Assembly: GCA_024346935.1 (NCBI GenBank)
Contig: AP024879.1
Coordinates: 1,116,001-1,180,000 of the forward strand
Direction: 5' to 3'
Source: Vibrio inusitatus
GTDB lineage: Bacteria > Pseudomonadota > Gammaproteobacteria > Enterobacterales > Vibrionaceae
Length of the DNA: 64,000 bases
Within the stretch, counting starts at the first letter, position 1. Each line of letters begins with the position of its first letter. The notes under the pieces are model-generated. The model was not told the DNA's origin. It saw only the letters and a list, made by a program, of their open reading frames with translations, and did not search any database. This document shows, piece by piece, positions 8,448 through 17,814 of this stretch. Made by a program: the position numbers and the translations under genes.

Positions 8448-9083
8448 TCTTCCCTGAAATGTTTAATCAGAGTCCTTTTTATTACATCGTTCATAACTAG
8501 ATTCCCGATAGGAGCGATCGGGAATGACCCGCCCTTTAAAGTCAGTGGGCTAAAAATCTCCACGCCATTTCTGGAGTAAATGGTCATACAGCCAAAGGGG
8601 ATATTGAGTCCAAGCTATGGAAATACATCCGTCGTCCCCGAAGTGTTTTATCGGGGACCTTTGAACTGCATTGTTAACAAGTAGATTCCCGATAGAAGCG
8701 CTCGGGAATGACCCACCCTTTATAGTCAATGGACTAAAAATCTCCACGCCATTTCTGGAGTAAATGGTCATACAGCTAAAGGGGAGATTGAATCCAAAAT
8801 ATGGAAATACATCCCTCGCCCTTGAAGTGTTTTATCGGGGATCTTTGAACTGTATTGTTAACAAGTAGATTCCCGATAGGAGCTCTCGGGAATGACTCAC
8901 CCTTTGAAGTCAGTGCGCTAAAAATCTCCACGCCATTTCTGGAGTAAATGGTCATACAACTAAAGGGGATATTGAGTCCAAGCTATGGAAATGCATCCGT
9001 CGTCCCCGAAGTGTTTTATCGGGGACCTTTGAACTGCATTGTTAACAAGTAGATTCTCGATAAGAGTGCTTCGGAAAGACGCA
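8448..9083. repeat. Tandem array of ~184-bp repeats with hairpins (array 2)
   Basis: The phrase CACGCCATTTCTGGAGTAAA recurs at 8561, 8745 and 8929, exactly 184 bases apart. Each unit also carries the hairpin CCCGATAGAAGCGCTCGGG and a second hairpin built on CCCCGAAGTGTTTTATCGGGG. Partial units flank both ends. The hairpin core is the one in array 1 (3418-4060), but the spacer differs. The array separates the EamA gene from the convergent DUF5718 gene. Confidence 0.92.
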
Positions 9084-9141
9084 CTGTTTAAAATAATTTC
9101 GAAGCCAATAATTAACAGCTTGTCACTCAAAGCTGATAGCT

Positions 9142-9966
9142 TTATATAACCGTTTGAATCAAACTAATAACACTTTCACCCGCACATTCACCATGTTGCT
9201 CTAACTTGGCTTGTATATCTTGTGCGTGGTATTTCTTTGAGTCATAAAGAATAACAGCCGTTTTATCACCGCTCTGTAAATTATGGACTTCACCATACTC
9301 TGTGTAGCGAACCGCACCCACCATAATATAGATATCATTTGAGGATTCAGATACATCAAGCAAGCTTTGTATAACATGCAATGCGCCTTCATCACTTTGA
9401 GTGGCTATTTGGCTGTTAATCCACTGCACCAATTGATCATAGAAGACGGTGTACTCAGTCAAAGCCGTATCTTTACCGGTCAGATTCCAAATACCTTCGC
9501 GACAATGAAAGCCGCAGAGCCGAAAATGCTCTAAGCCACTATCAAACTGATCAAGTATGACCTCCTCTGTAGCCAATCCTTTGGATGCCTGTCCCCAGTT
9601 TTTCTTCTGAGCTAACTTCTTAGCTTTGCAGTTTCTATAGGTTGCATCATTAGCAATCGTCATTGCATGGGGTGTCAATTGAATAGCACGACCGAGCAAG
9701 GGTTTGCTAACGGAAAATCTAACCGCTAATTCAGGTTCCATCTGCACCAAAGCATCTTCATCATTAGGCAATAAAAGGGAATCCGATGAATAGGGGTCTA
9801 CACGTAAATAATCCTCCTTGGCATCAAATACGTAAATTGGAAACAAAGCGCGAGGTTTGTCTGATTTATCGCTTACTTCAAGTGCGGTAATCTCTCCGGT
9901 TTGGTCGAGGTGACCCGCACTATTACCTGCAATACCAAATCCGGTAAGGCGTTGATGAGTTTTCAT
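9142..9966 (-). CDS. DUF5718-family protein, last gene of the ureide operon
   Basis: A 274-residue soluble protein recognised as DUF5718 by LTGFGIAGNSAGHLDQTGE near the N-terminus, NDATYRN with KLAQKKNWGQASKG at about residues 107-128, and a C-terminal MVGAVRYTEYGE block followed by LQSGDKTAVILYDSKKY. The family has no established function. The layout faintly recalls fumarylacetoacetate-hydrolase-like proteins, which is only a suggestion. It starts one base after the M20 hydrolase gene ends, so it is cotranscribed and may act on an intermediate or transported compound of that pathway. Confidence 0.72.
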   Translation of the reverse strand: MKTHQRLTGFGIAGNSAGHLDQTGEITALEVSDKSDKPRALFPIYVFDAKEDYLRVDPYSSDSLLLPNDEDALVQMEPELAVRFSVSKPLLGRAIQLTPHAMTIANDATYRNCKAKKLAQKKNWGQASKGLATEEVILDQFDSGLEHFRLCGFHCREGIWNLTGKDTALTEYTVFYDQLVQWINSQIATQSDEGALHVIQSLLDVSESSNDIYIMVGAVRYTEYGEVHNLQSGDKTAVILYDSKKYHAQDIQAKLEQHGECAGESVISLIQTVI

Positions 9967-9967
9967 A

Positions 9968-11206
9968 TCAAGCTTCTGTAAGGTCTGAGGTAGCTAATAG
10001 CTGGACCATATCCACCAGACAATTAAGAGCAACGCTGACATCTTGTTCATTCACTTGCTCTCGAGGGTTGTGGCTAATACCTTTCTCGCAGCGCACAAAT
10101 AGCATCCCAATATCCGTGATGTTAGCCATCACCATAGCATCGTGGCCTGCTCCGCTTGGTAAAAGGCACGCCTCTTTGCCCGTTTGTTGTTTTACAACCA
10201 TGCCCCACTGCTGTTGCAATTGAGGATGACAAGGCACAGCACTTGCCTGATAGGTCATTTCAGACGATAGTTTCAGTTGACGGCGCTGAGCGATCTGTTC
10301 AAGCTGAAAGTGAAGTTCACTGCACGCTACTTCTAAATCACCTTGTACTGCACTGCGAGTATCAAGAGAGAATGTCACCTCACCAGGAATGACGTTTACC
10401 GCACTAGGCTTCACATCACACTTACCTACAGTAGCAACCACATTATGCTCTAAACCATAGGTCTCTACGGCACTTATCATCTCGGCAACACCACATAGCG
10501 CGTCCATACGCAAAGCATGTGGCACTGTGCCAGCGTGACCCGCCATACCCTTAACTGAAAAGTAATAGCGCTTGGCTCCGGCAATACCCGTCACTACTCC
10601 AACAGGCAAATTGAGTTCTTCCAATACAGGTCCTTGCTCAATATGCACTTCAAGATACGCTTTTACCTCCTCTGCTACACGTGCATCCTTTCCGGCTAAT
10701 TCTGGGGACAAACCGAAGCTCAACATCGCCTCACCCATAGCTGTATTCTGGTCATCTTTGATGTCCAGCCATGCAGGCTGAAAGCAACCTGCCACTGCGC
10801 TTGATCCGATAAGCGTGGTATTAAAGCGCACGCCCTCTTCATCAGCAAAGGCCACTAAGTCCACATGAAACGGCAGGTCGACACCGCTGAGTTGCTCTAG
10901 CGCTTCAAGTCCAAGCAAGATGCCTAAATTGCCATCGTATTTTCCCGCATTAACCACAGTATCACTGTGAGATCCTATGATAATTGTCGACTGTGTTGGA
11001 TTTGCTGAGGTTTTTCTTCCCCACTGATTTCCAACACTGTCCTGCCAAACCTCTAGCCCGGCATTAATCATCCAATCAGACAATTGCTGATGGGCTTGCT
11101 TGTGCTCTTTAGTAAGATAAGCTCGAGTTAACCCTTCTTCCATCGCACTAAATTGGGCCATTTTATCGGCTCTTTGTAATATTTTTTCGCCGCTACCTTG
11201 CGTCAT
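9968..11206 (-). CDS. M20-family amidohydrolase, allantoate amidohydrolase/carbamoylase type
   Basis: A 412-residue metal-dependent hydrolase of the hydantoinase/carbamoylase group. Metal ligands are visible: His80 in GSHSDTV, Asp91 in GKYDGNLG, and the Glu pair 123-124 in ADEEGVRFN. Further signatures are HIEQGPVLE and the C-terminal SGAGHDAMVM. Family members hydrolyse allantoate, ureidoglycolate or N-carbamoyl amino acids. Because a ureidoglycine aminotransferase-like gene lies 12 bases upstream, allantoate to ureidoglycine (HpxK-like) is the best guess. A carbamoyl amino acid substrate remains possible. Confidence 0.8.
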   Translation of the reverse strand: MTQGSGEKILQRADKMAQFSAMEEGLTRAYLTKEHKQAHQQLSDWMINAGLEVWQDSVGNQWGRKTSANPTQSTIIIGSHSDTVVNAGKYDGNLGILLGLEALEQLSGVDLPFHVDLVAFADEEGVRFNTTLIGSSAVAGCFQPAWLDIKDDQNTAMGEAMLSFGLSPELAGKDARVAEEVKAYLEVHIEQGPVLEELNLPVGVVTGIAGAKRYYFSVKGMAGHAGTVPHALRMDALCGVAEMISAVETYGLEHNVVATVGKCDVKPSAVNVIPGEVTFSLDTRSAVQGDLEVACSELHFQLEQIAQRRQLKLSSEMTYQASAVPCHPQLQQQWGMVVKQQTGKEACLLPSGAGHDAMVMANITDIGMLFVRCEKGISHNPREQVNEQDVSVALNCLVDMVQLLATSDLTEA

Positions 11207-11218
11207 TGTTCACATTCC

Positions 11219-12451
11219 TTATTGGCTGTAGTGACCCATGGCTGCAACTACCGCTTGCCCCGCAATGATCTTCGCTTTGTGCTTGATTAAAATAGATTCC
11301 AATGCAGCAAGAGTAGTCAATACACACTCTTGACGAGCATTGAAACCCATTGTGCCAATACGCCAAATCTTGCCATGTAGCGGGCCAAATGAAGTGCCGA
11401 TCTCAATGCCAAAGCGATGCAGTAATTCAAGACGAATTTTCTCACCATCAATGCCTTGCGGAATATAGACTCCTACTACGTTGTTCATTTTAAATTGCGG
11501 ATTACCAAACAGCTCCAATCCCATAGCACGTAGGCCTGATGCCATTGCGTCACCCGCTATTTTATGACGTGCAACCACTTGGTCCGCTCCTTCCTCTAAG
11601 AACAGACGTGCACACTCGCGTGCGGCATACAGCATACTTGTCGCTTCAGTATGGTGGTTAAGGCGCTCAGGCCCCCAGTAGCCCATCACCATAGCAAGGT
11701 CGAAGTAATTTGATTGAATCATCGCCTCGTCACCAGCGACATGGTGGTCAGCTCGGATCCCAGCTTCAATGTGCTTGCGGCGATTAATCACCTCGGCACA
11801 ACGATCGCTTAACGTAATTGGCGCACTGCCCGACGGGCCTCCCAAGCACTTTTGCAAACCCACAGACACAGCATCAAGGTGCCATTCATCGGTTTTAAGG
11901 TGGTTACCCGCTACCGAAGCCGTAGCGTCACAATAGAACAGCACATCGTAGCGTTGGCAGATCTCTCCCATCTGTTTTAGAGGCTGATTCATCGTTGTAG
12001 AGGTATCCCCTTGTACCGTCGCTAAAAGCTTAGGTTGAAACTCTTTAATGGCTTTCTCTATTGCCTCTGGCGGGCACACTTCACCCCATTCGATATCAAT
12101 AGTTTTGACCTTTGCCCCTACACGCTGGGCTATTTCACACAACAGATGACCAAAGCGACCAATCACAGGGATTAGCACTTTATCACCCGGTTGTAATATA
12201 GAGACCAATACTGCCTCGATGCCAGAGCGCGCCGTACCGTCCACCAGCATAGTCTGCTGATTCTGAGTTTGAAATACACCACGATACAACTGCTGAACTT
12301 GATTCATGTAACCCGTCATAACCGGATCGTATTGACCAATCAAAGAAGACGAAAGTGCCTGATGAACCCTAGGGTAAGCATTGATTGGACCCGGTCCCAT
12401 CAGCATTCGTTGTGGCGGGTTTAGAGTTTCAAAAGTGGTGTTATTGGTCAT
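11219..12451 (-). CDS. hpxJ: Ureidoglycine--oxoacid (glyoxylate) aminotransferase, PucG/HpxJ type
   Basis: A 410-residue class V PLP aminotransferase. Signatures shared with PucG/HpxJ include MLMGPGPINAYPRV at the start, DGTARSGIEAVL, Asp175, the PLP Lys201 in VGLQKCLGGPSG, LNHHTEATSMLYAARE, and SFGPLHGKIWRIGTMG near the end. The known reaction converts ureidoglycine to oxalurate while aminating a 2-oxo acid. The ATG at 12451 is preferred because GGAG precedes it at normal spacing. The ten extra upstream residues of the open frame are probably untranslated. It overlaps the GGT-family gene by 11 bases. Alanine-glyoxylate transaminase is the closest alternative. Confidence 0.75.
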   Translation of the reverse strand: MTNNTTFETLNPPQRMLMGPGPINAYPRVHQALSSSLIGQYDPVMTGYMNQVQQLYRGVFQTQNQQTMLVDGTARSGIEAVLVSILQPGDKVLIPVIGRFGHLLCEIAQRVGAKVKTIDIEWGEVCPPEAIEKAIKEFQPKLLATVQGDTSTTMNQPLKQMGEICQRYDVLFYCDATASVAGNHLKTDEWHLDAVSVGLQKCLGGPSGSAPITLSDRCAEVINRRKHIEAGIRADHHVAGDEAMIQSNYFDLAMVMGYWGPERLNHHTEATSMLYAARECARLFLEEGADQVVARHKIAGDAMASGLRAMGLELFGNPQFKMNNVVGVYIPQGIDGEKIRLELLHRFGIEIGTSFGPLHGKIWRIGTMGFNARQECVLTTLAALESILIKHKAKIIAGQAVVAAMGHYSQ

Positions 12452-14018
12452 GTGTTTCTCCAAGAAAATAAGTTCCATCACTACGAGGATCGCTGGTTGC
12501 AGACGCCTCCCCTTGTGGATTCAATACAACGGCACCGGCGTGGCCCATTAATTCATTGTGGTCAGTTACGGCGGTCACATCGTGTCCCATAAGGGTCAAG
12601 TCCGCGGAATACTGTTGGTAGAGTGTTTGTTCCAGTCTTAGATTATTAGTGGAGTCACCCCAGGTTCTACCCAATAGCCATCGAGGCTCTGTAATAGATT
12701 GAGAAAGGGTTTTACCTTGATAAAGGTAACGACTGAACAAACAAGCTTGAGTTTGAGGTTGACCCTCGCCTCCCATGGTTCCGTACACCATACGCCGACC
12801 ATCGATAAGTTCGACATACGCAGGGTTTAGAGTATGAAAGGGCTTCTTTCCTGGTTGCAAGGCATTGTGGTGTGACGGGTCTAAAGAGAAGCTCTGACTA
12901 CGAATATTCCACAGGACTCCCGTTTCTGGCAGCACCACCCCAGAACCAAATTCCCAATAGATACTTTGGATGAAGCTCACCATAGTGCCGTATTGATCCG
13001 TAGCACCCATCCAAATGGTATCGCCAGGCTTGGCAACGTGAGGCCACGGCTGTGCTTGCGTAGCAGAAATACCAGACACACATTGCTGGATCACCTCGTC
13101 GGTAAGCAAAGATTGCAAAGGCTGCTCAAGATAAGATTCATCGGTGACAACACGATCACGAATAATGAATGCCTGCTTAGTCGCTTCAACCAGCAGATGT
13201 ATGTGGTGAATCTCTTGCTGAGCTTGGCTAGCAAGCTTGTCGTAGATTGCCAAGATGAGTAACGAGGCAACTCCTTGAGTGGGTGCGCCGAAGTTAAACA
13301 GCTTGCCTTTTGAAATGTTCACATTCAGAGGCGGTAATACTTTCGCCTGATGCTGATTAAGATCCTCAATAGAAATTGGACTGCCTGCCTTTTTGAGATC
13401 TGATGCTATCCGATTTGCAGTCTCGCCACGGTAAAAGTCATCAAGTCCATGTTCAATCAAGGCTGTGAATGTCGAGGCCAAAGCAGGGTTCTTGACGGTG
13501 TCGCCAACGGATAGAGGCTGACCTTTCTTTAGGTATAATTTGGCAAACTCTTCATCACGGCCTAGGCGTTGTAAGGTTTTCTCACTCGCGTTCACTAAGC
13601 TTTGCGTCACGCGAATGCCATTTTTGGCAGCATCGACCGCCGGTAACAGCAACTGCTGTAATGAGCAGTCACCTCCATTGAGTTGCAGGGCTTTATCCCA
13701 GCCAGATACAGTACCAGCCATAGTAATAGCAGATGCTCCGCCACTTTCTGGTAGCTGTTTGCCTTGACCTCGGTAAGCGTCAGGATTAACCGACAGGCTA
13801 GCCGCGCCACAGGCATCTATGGCAACAGGCGTTTCACCTTTTTTGCAAATCAGCCAAAAACCGTCACCACCAATGCTGTTCATATGTGGGTATTGCACAG
13901 CCACCATAGCAGCCGCAGCTACCATTGCCTCACTTGCTGTGCCTCCTGCGTCCAGTATCGACTGTCCAACTTTGGCGGCTTCTGAATGTGGCGCAGTAAA
14001 GGCAGTTTGAAAACTCAT
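12441..14018 (-). CDS. hpxW: Gamma-glutamyltransferase-family Ntn hydrolase, oxamate amidohydrolase (HpxW) type
   Basis: A 525-residue proenzyme of the GGT family with no signal peptide, so probably cytoplasmic, unlike classical periplasmic GGT. The self-cleavage Thr334 lies in KPGDTIWMG, followed by SFIQSIYWEFGSGVVLPETG and a C-terminal GTMGGEGQPQTQA. The length and cytoplasmic form match HpxW, which hydrolyses oxamate to oxalate and ammonia. The neighbouring HpxJ-like and HpxK-like genes support this. The ATG at 14018 overlaps the amidase stop as ATGA and has AGGAG at good spacing. A GGT acting on a gamma-glutamyl compound is the alternative. Confidence 0.7.
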   Translation of the reverse strand: MSFQTAFTAPHSEAAKVGQSILDAGGTASEAMVAAAAMVAVQYPHMNSIGGDGFWLICKKGETPVAIDACGAASLSVNPDAYRGQGKQLPESGGASAITMAGTVSGWDKALQLNGGDCSLQQLLLPAVDAAKNGIRVTQSLVNASEKTLQRLGRDEEFAKLYLKKGQPLSVGDTVKNPALASTFTALIEHGLDDFYRGETANRIASDLKKAGSPISIEDLNQHQAKVLPPLNVNISKGKLFNFGAPTQGVASLLILAIYDKLASQAQQEIHHIHLLVEATKQAFIIRDRVVTDESYLEQPLQSLLTDEVIQQCVSGISATQAQPWPHVAKPGDTIWMGATDQYGTMVSFIQSIYWEFGSGVVLPETGVLWNIRSQSFSLDPSHHNALQPGKKPFHTLNPAYVELIDGRRMVYGTMGGEGQPQTQACLFSRYLYQGKTLSQSITEPRWLLGRTWGDSTNNLRLEQTLYQQYSADLTLMGHDVTAVTDHNELMGHAGAVVLNPQGEASATSDPRSDGTYFLGETHDQ

Positions 14019-15208
14019 GCCCATTCTCCTTCAAGCATTCGCTCTGCCGTCGCAATTAGCGTTGATTCACTATTCGCAAGCCCCATCAAAGACATCCCCG
14101 TTGGGCCTTCAATCATCCCAGGCATAGGTAGGTGCAACTGAGGAATACCTGCAAGACCAGCAATAGAGGTTAATCCCATAAGCTCGGTTCGATATTGAGC
14201 AAGAGATGAGTCGCTTGTGTTTAGCTTTGGTGGCCCCATTGGTGTGGTAGGCAATAACCAAGCACCCTTTAACATACTGATATTATTAACTAACGCATCA
14301 GTAAAGCTCGCCTGCTCACTCTTAGCGGACAGATAGTCATCTTCGCTGATAGTTCGAGCCCATTTCACTCGCTGCATAATCCTTGGGTCTAAGCTCTCAC
14401 CATGTTGGCTAAGCCATTGCTCATGAGTTTGAATAATCTCGTAGCCCTGAATAGTACGGAACATCAGACTTAGAGAGTTCAGGTTTAAACCAATGTCAGC
14501 CAAAAAGCGTACTGGTTTAATGCTAATACCCGCACTTTCACACCATTTAACCAGCATTTGATGGCGCTCTTTACTCAAGAACTGAGCGAGGTCCTGATCA
14601 AGATATAAGGTATCGACTCTCTCAACTTGTTGACGGTCTTGGTTTAAAGCACTAAAGACCGTCTTCATCGTCGTAAGGTTACGAGTAAACACCCCTGCAG
14701 TATCAAAGCTCGAAGACAGTTCAAAGCAGTGCTCAAGAGTGAGCGAACCTAATGTAGGCCTAAGACCATACAAACCACAGTAACTGGCAGGCACGCGTAC
14801 CGAGCCACCTGTATCAGTACCGATGGCAAAGTCAGCATGCCCAAGGGCTACGGCCACTGCACTGCCACTCGAAGATCCACCGGGAATGCAGTCAGGGGCA
14901 AGCGGATTCAATGGCATGCCGTAGTGAACGTTAGTACCATTTAGGCTATAGGCAAGCTCATCAGTTTGAACTCGACCCACGCAACTTGCTCCCTGCTTAA
15001 GCAACGTTTCGATAATTGGCGATGTACTTTTCGCTACTGGGTGCGTCGCAAGCCACGTTGGGTTTCCTACACCGGTAGTAAAGCCTTCGACATCAAATAA
15101 GTCTTTAAATACAAAGCTAGTGCCATCAAGCACCCCTTGATTGATGGGGGCTAATCCAAGAGGGCCTTGCTGACAATAGAGGCTGGTATCGTGTTGACGT
15201 ATATTCAT
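14015..15208 (-). CDS. Amidase-signature family hydrolase
   Basis: A 397-residue Ser-cisSer-Lys amidase. Lys35 in VFKDLFDVEG, cis-Ser112 in PGGSSSGSA and nucleophile Ser136 in GTDTGGSVRVP form the triad. It is shorter than most amidases and similar in layout to the AtzE-like amidases found in hpx gene sets. In this operon it may hydrolyse oxalurate or another ureide or amide intermediate, which is inference. The second of two adjacent ATGs (15208) is chosen because GGAGG lies four bases before it. The gene ends in a four-base overlap with the GGT-family gene. Confidence 0.82.
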   Translation of the reverse strand: MNIRQHDTSLYCQQGPLGLAPINQGVLDGTSFVFKDLFDVEGFTTGVGNPTWLATHPVAKSTSPIIETLLKQGASCVGRVQTDELAYSLNGTNVHYGMPLNPLAPDCIPGGSSSGSAVAVALGHADFAIGTDTGGSVRVPASYCGLYGLRPTLGSLTLEHCFELSSSFDTAGVFTRNLTTMKTVFSALNQDRQQVERVDTLYLDQDLAQFLSKERHQMLVKWCESAGISIKPVRFLADIGLNLNSLSLMFRTIQGYEIIQTHEQWLSQHGESLDPRIMQRVKWARTISEDDYLSAKSEQASFTDALVNNISMLKGAWLLPTTPMGPPKLNTSDSSLAQYRTELMGLTSIAGLAGIPQLHLPMPGMIEGPTGMSLMGLANSESTLIATAERMLEGEWA

Positions 15209-15218
15209 CATGCCTCCA

Positions 15219-16220
15219 TCACTTCGCCATGACGGCGAGATCTTGCTCTGCACTCTTCGCGTAACGATTTGCCATTACCGCGCAGTAAAAAATCTGAATT
15301 GGGTGATACAGCATGATAGGTAATAAAATCATGCCTAGAGATGGGTCCGAACCAAAGATTACCGCTGCCATTGGAACCCCTGCAGCGAGGGTTTTCTTGG
15401 TACCGCAAAATACCGCAGCTACTTCATCTTCATGACTAAAAGCACTCTTGCGTGCCCCCCACTGGAAAAAATGGATCATCACCATCAATACCACAATACA
15501 AACAGCAATGGTGGTGGCTAACATAGCAATAGAGAATGTATGCCAAATGCCATTTGCCACAGAATCACAGAACGCATTGTAAACAATCAGCAAGATGACG
15601 TACTTATCGACTTTGTTGACCACAGCTTTGTGTTTTTCAGCAAACGCCAGTAGCAACAGACGCGCCAGTTGACCTGCTAGCATTGGCAAAAGCAGTAACT
15701 TTGCGATCGAGACTACTGAATCCATCAGGTTGAGTTCTGCCCCTTCAAAACCCATGAACAATTGAATTAAAAATGGCGTGATCAAAACACCGATAATGCT
15801 AGAAAGAGACGCATTGAAAATAGCGCCTGGTACATTTCCCTTGCCCACACTGGTCATGGCTACAGACGAAGAAACGGTACTTGGCAATACGAATAGGTAA
15901 CAGAAGCCAAATGCAAGGGCCGCTGGCATATAAGCTAGAAACAAGTCACCAAAGATTACCCACAATAAGGGGTAACAAATGAAAGTGGCTGATTGGATAA
16001 ATAGGTGCAGACGCCAATTACTTAAGCCCGCTTTGATAGCACTTGGCGCTAAGCCTAAACCGTGTAAAAAGAATACAATGGCAACTCCAATTCCTGTCAG
16101 CTTTTCTAGATGAATCGCTCCTCCGCTTTTACCAAGATCGGGTGTTATAGTCGCCAGAGCAATGGCAAGTACCATACCTACTAGAAACCATTCTTTTTTT
16201 AACTTACTTACTATGTTCAT
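15219..16220 (-). CDS. Bile acid:sodium symporter (BASS/SBF-like) family transporter
   Basis: A 333-residue membrane protein with about ten hydrophobic segments. GFCYLFVLPSTVSSSVAMTS and VFCGTKKTLAAGVPMAAVIF match the two conserved re-entrant motifs of SBF-like (YfeH-type) carriers. Such carriers move organic anions with sodium. Inside a ureide/oxamate operon it might export oxalate or another end product, or import a keto acid. That role is inferred from position only. It starts 21 bases after the regulator gene and ends 10 bases before the amidase start. Confidence 0.82.
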   Translation of the reverse strand: MNIVSKLKKEWFLVGMVLAIALATITPDLGKSGGAIHLEKLTGIGVAIVFFLHGLGLAPSAIKAGLSNWRLHLFIQSATFICYPLLWVIFGDLFLAYMPAALAFGFCYLFVLPSTVSSSVAMTSVGKGNVPGAIFNASLSSIIGVLITPFLIQLFMGFEGAELNLMDSVVSIAKLLLLPMLAGQLARLLLLAFAEKHKAVVNKVDKYVILLIVYNAFCDSVANGIWHTFSIAMLATTIAVCIVVLMVMIHFFQWGARKSAFSHEDEVAAVFCGTKKTLAAGVPMAAVIFGSDPSLGMILLPIMLYHPIQIFYCAVMANRYAKSAEQDLAVMAK

Positions 16221-16241
16221 TGTTGAAATTACTTCTTTAGT

Positions 16242-17060
16242 TTATTCAAGTTCATCGAGTTGAGAGTAGTGGGAACTGACCTTGCCACTGACCTTGACCG
16301 CTTCAGCCCCTAAATGGCGATACACTTTGTTCACTAAATAAGAGATCAAGCTCATTGGCGCTGCATAACTATCTAACGGGTTCTGATTGTTCATATGACA
16401 AATCAAGTAATGAGAAACACTAGGAATGTATTTTTGTCCTGACTGATCGGTGATCAGCAAAGTGTCATGTTCTGCTAACGAGTCTAAAATTTTGGAAAAA
16501 TGACTCACACGCCGGCGAATACCGATAACAATGACAAAATCCTCATCAGTAATTGAGGCAATATCCTCACCGATGGTTTGCCCTGGCGTCGGTAGCAATT
16601 CAACATTGCCACGGCACTGCATCAACTGCTGTCTAAAATGCAGTGCCAAAGGATAACTATTGCGATAGCCAATGATTTTGATCCGTTTAGCCGATGACAG
16701 TTTCTCGGTAAGATCCGTCAAGTCCATTTCACCCAACTGTGCCCATAGTTGTTCAAGAGAAAGAAGCTCTTGCTGCAGTTCTTTCTCTTCCATTGGCGCA
16801 GTAATAACAGGAGTGCCTTTGTCACGCTCATTCAATAGTTCATTACGCAGCGCGACATGGTCCTCATAACCCAGCTTGCGAATAAATCGGCTGACACTGG
16901 CCTTCGATACCTCACACGCTTCAGCAATCTCATTGGTTGATAGCATCAAGATCTTTTCAGGGTTGAGCTGCAGGTAATCGGCTAAGCGACGATTGCTTTT
17001 AGTCAGCTCTGAATAGTGCCTTGTAATTCGTTCACTTAACGGGTTACTGATGGGACTCAT
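16242..17060 (-). CDS. MurR/RpiR-family transcriptional regulator
   Basis: A 272-residue regulator with an N-terminal helix-turn-helix (STNEIAEACEVSKASVSRFI, about residues 41-60) and a C-terminal SIS domain (about 105-250; KIIGYRNSYPLALHF and VIVIGIRR) that would bind a phosphorylated or small acidic ligand. Its position inside the operon, 25 bases after the ABC ATPase gene, points to local control of uptake and breakdown. The operator is not identified. An imperfect AACAACT/AGTTATT repeat at 19986-20004, before the binding-protein gene, is a weak candidate. Confidence 0.85.
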   Translation of the reverse strand: MSPISNPLSERITRHYSELTKSNRRLADYLQLNPEKILMLSTNEIAEACEVSKASVSRFIRKLGYEDHVALRNELLNERDKGTPVITAPMEEKELQQELLSLEQLWAQLGEMDLTDLTEKLSSAKRIKIIGYRNSYPLALHFRQQLMQCRGNVELLPTPGQTIGEDIASITDEDFVIVIGIRRRVSHFSKILDSLAEHDTLLITDQSGQKYIPSVSHYLICHMNNQNPLDSYAAPMSLISYLVNKVYRHLGAEAVKVSGKVSSHYSQLDELE

Positions 17061-17085
17061 TGAGCGCTCCTATAAATAAAATGGT

Positions 17086-17814
17086 TTAGCGTACTGCAGA
17101 CAAAAAGCCTTGTAACTCAGGCGTTTGAGGATTAGCAAATACTTGACTGCTTTCCCCTGTTTCCCATACTTTTCCCTCATTCATAAACACTACCTTGTCA
17201 CCTACATCGCGAGCAAAGTTCATTTCATGAGTGACTAAAATAAGGGTCATTCCTTCCGCTTTCAGTTGCTCTAGAACCTTGAGCACTTCTCCAACAAGTT
17301 CTGGATCAAGTGCCGATGTAATCTCGTCACATAGCAGTACCTTAGGGTTCATAGCCAGTGAGCGAGCAATGGCTACACGCTGCTGCTGACCACCAGAAAG
17401 ATTACCGGGGTAGGCATCAAACTTGTCAGCAAGTCCGACTTTTTCAAGCAACTCTTTTGCTATCTCTCGACACTCTTGGTAGCTTTTCTTTAGCACTAGC
17501 TTAGGTGCGAGCATAACGTTCTCTCCCACAGTTTTGTGCGGAAAGAGATTGAAGTTTTGAAATACCATGCCAACACTGCGACTAAGAAGTCTCAGTTTGT
17601 AATCGTCATCTTCTACTGACTGGCTATCAACAATAATTACGCCTTCTTCGTAGGTCTCAAGGCCATTCATGCAGCGTAATAACGTACTTTTCCCTGAGCC
17701 ACTACGACCAATAATTGAGATAACTTCACCCGCATTAATCTTTAGATCTACACCTTTTAATACGTGGTTTTCGCCATAGTATTTATGGACTTTTTCAACA
17801 CTAACGAGTGACAT
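17086..17814 (-). CDS. Polar amino acid-type ABC transporter, ATP-binding protein
   Basis: A 242-residue ATPase of the GlnQ/HisP group. Walker A GRSGSGKST is at residues 36-44, the signature LSGGQQQRVAIARS at about 139, Walker B VLLCDEITSALDPE, and the switch His in LVTHEM. Its start overlaps the end of the upstream permease gene by 14 bases. With the two permeases and a periplasmic binding protein it forms a complete importer that feeds the operon's enzymes. Confidence 0.92.
   Translation of the reverse strand: MSLVSVEKVHKYYGENHVLKGVDLKINAGEVISIIGRSGSGKSTLLRCMNGLETYEEGVIIVDSQSVEDDDYKLRLLSRSVGMVFQNFNLFPHKTVGENVMLAPKLVLKKSYQECREIAKELLEKVGLADKFDAYPGNLSGGQQQRVAIARSLAMNPKVLLCDEITSALDPELVGEVLKVLEQLKAEGMTLILVTHEMNFARDVGDKVVFMNEGKVWETGESSQVFANPQTPELQGFLSAVR

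Noticed and set aside
8315..8771. Two related minus-strand frames sharing the start MTIYSRNGVEIFSPL
   Set aside because: They lie in the 184-bp repeat array and resemble each other only because the repeat does.
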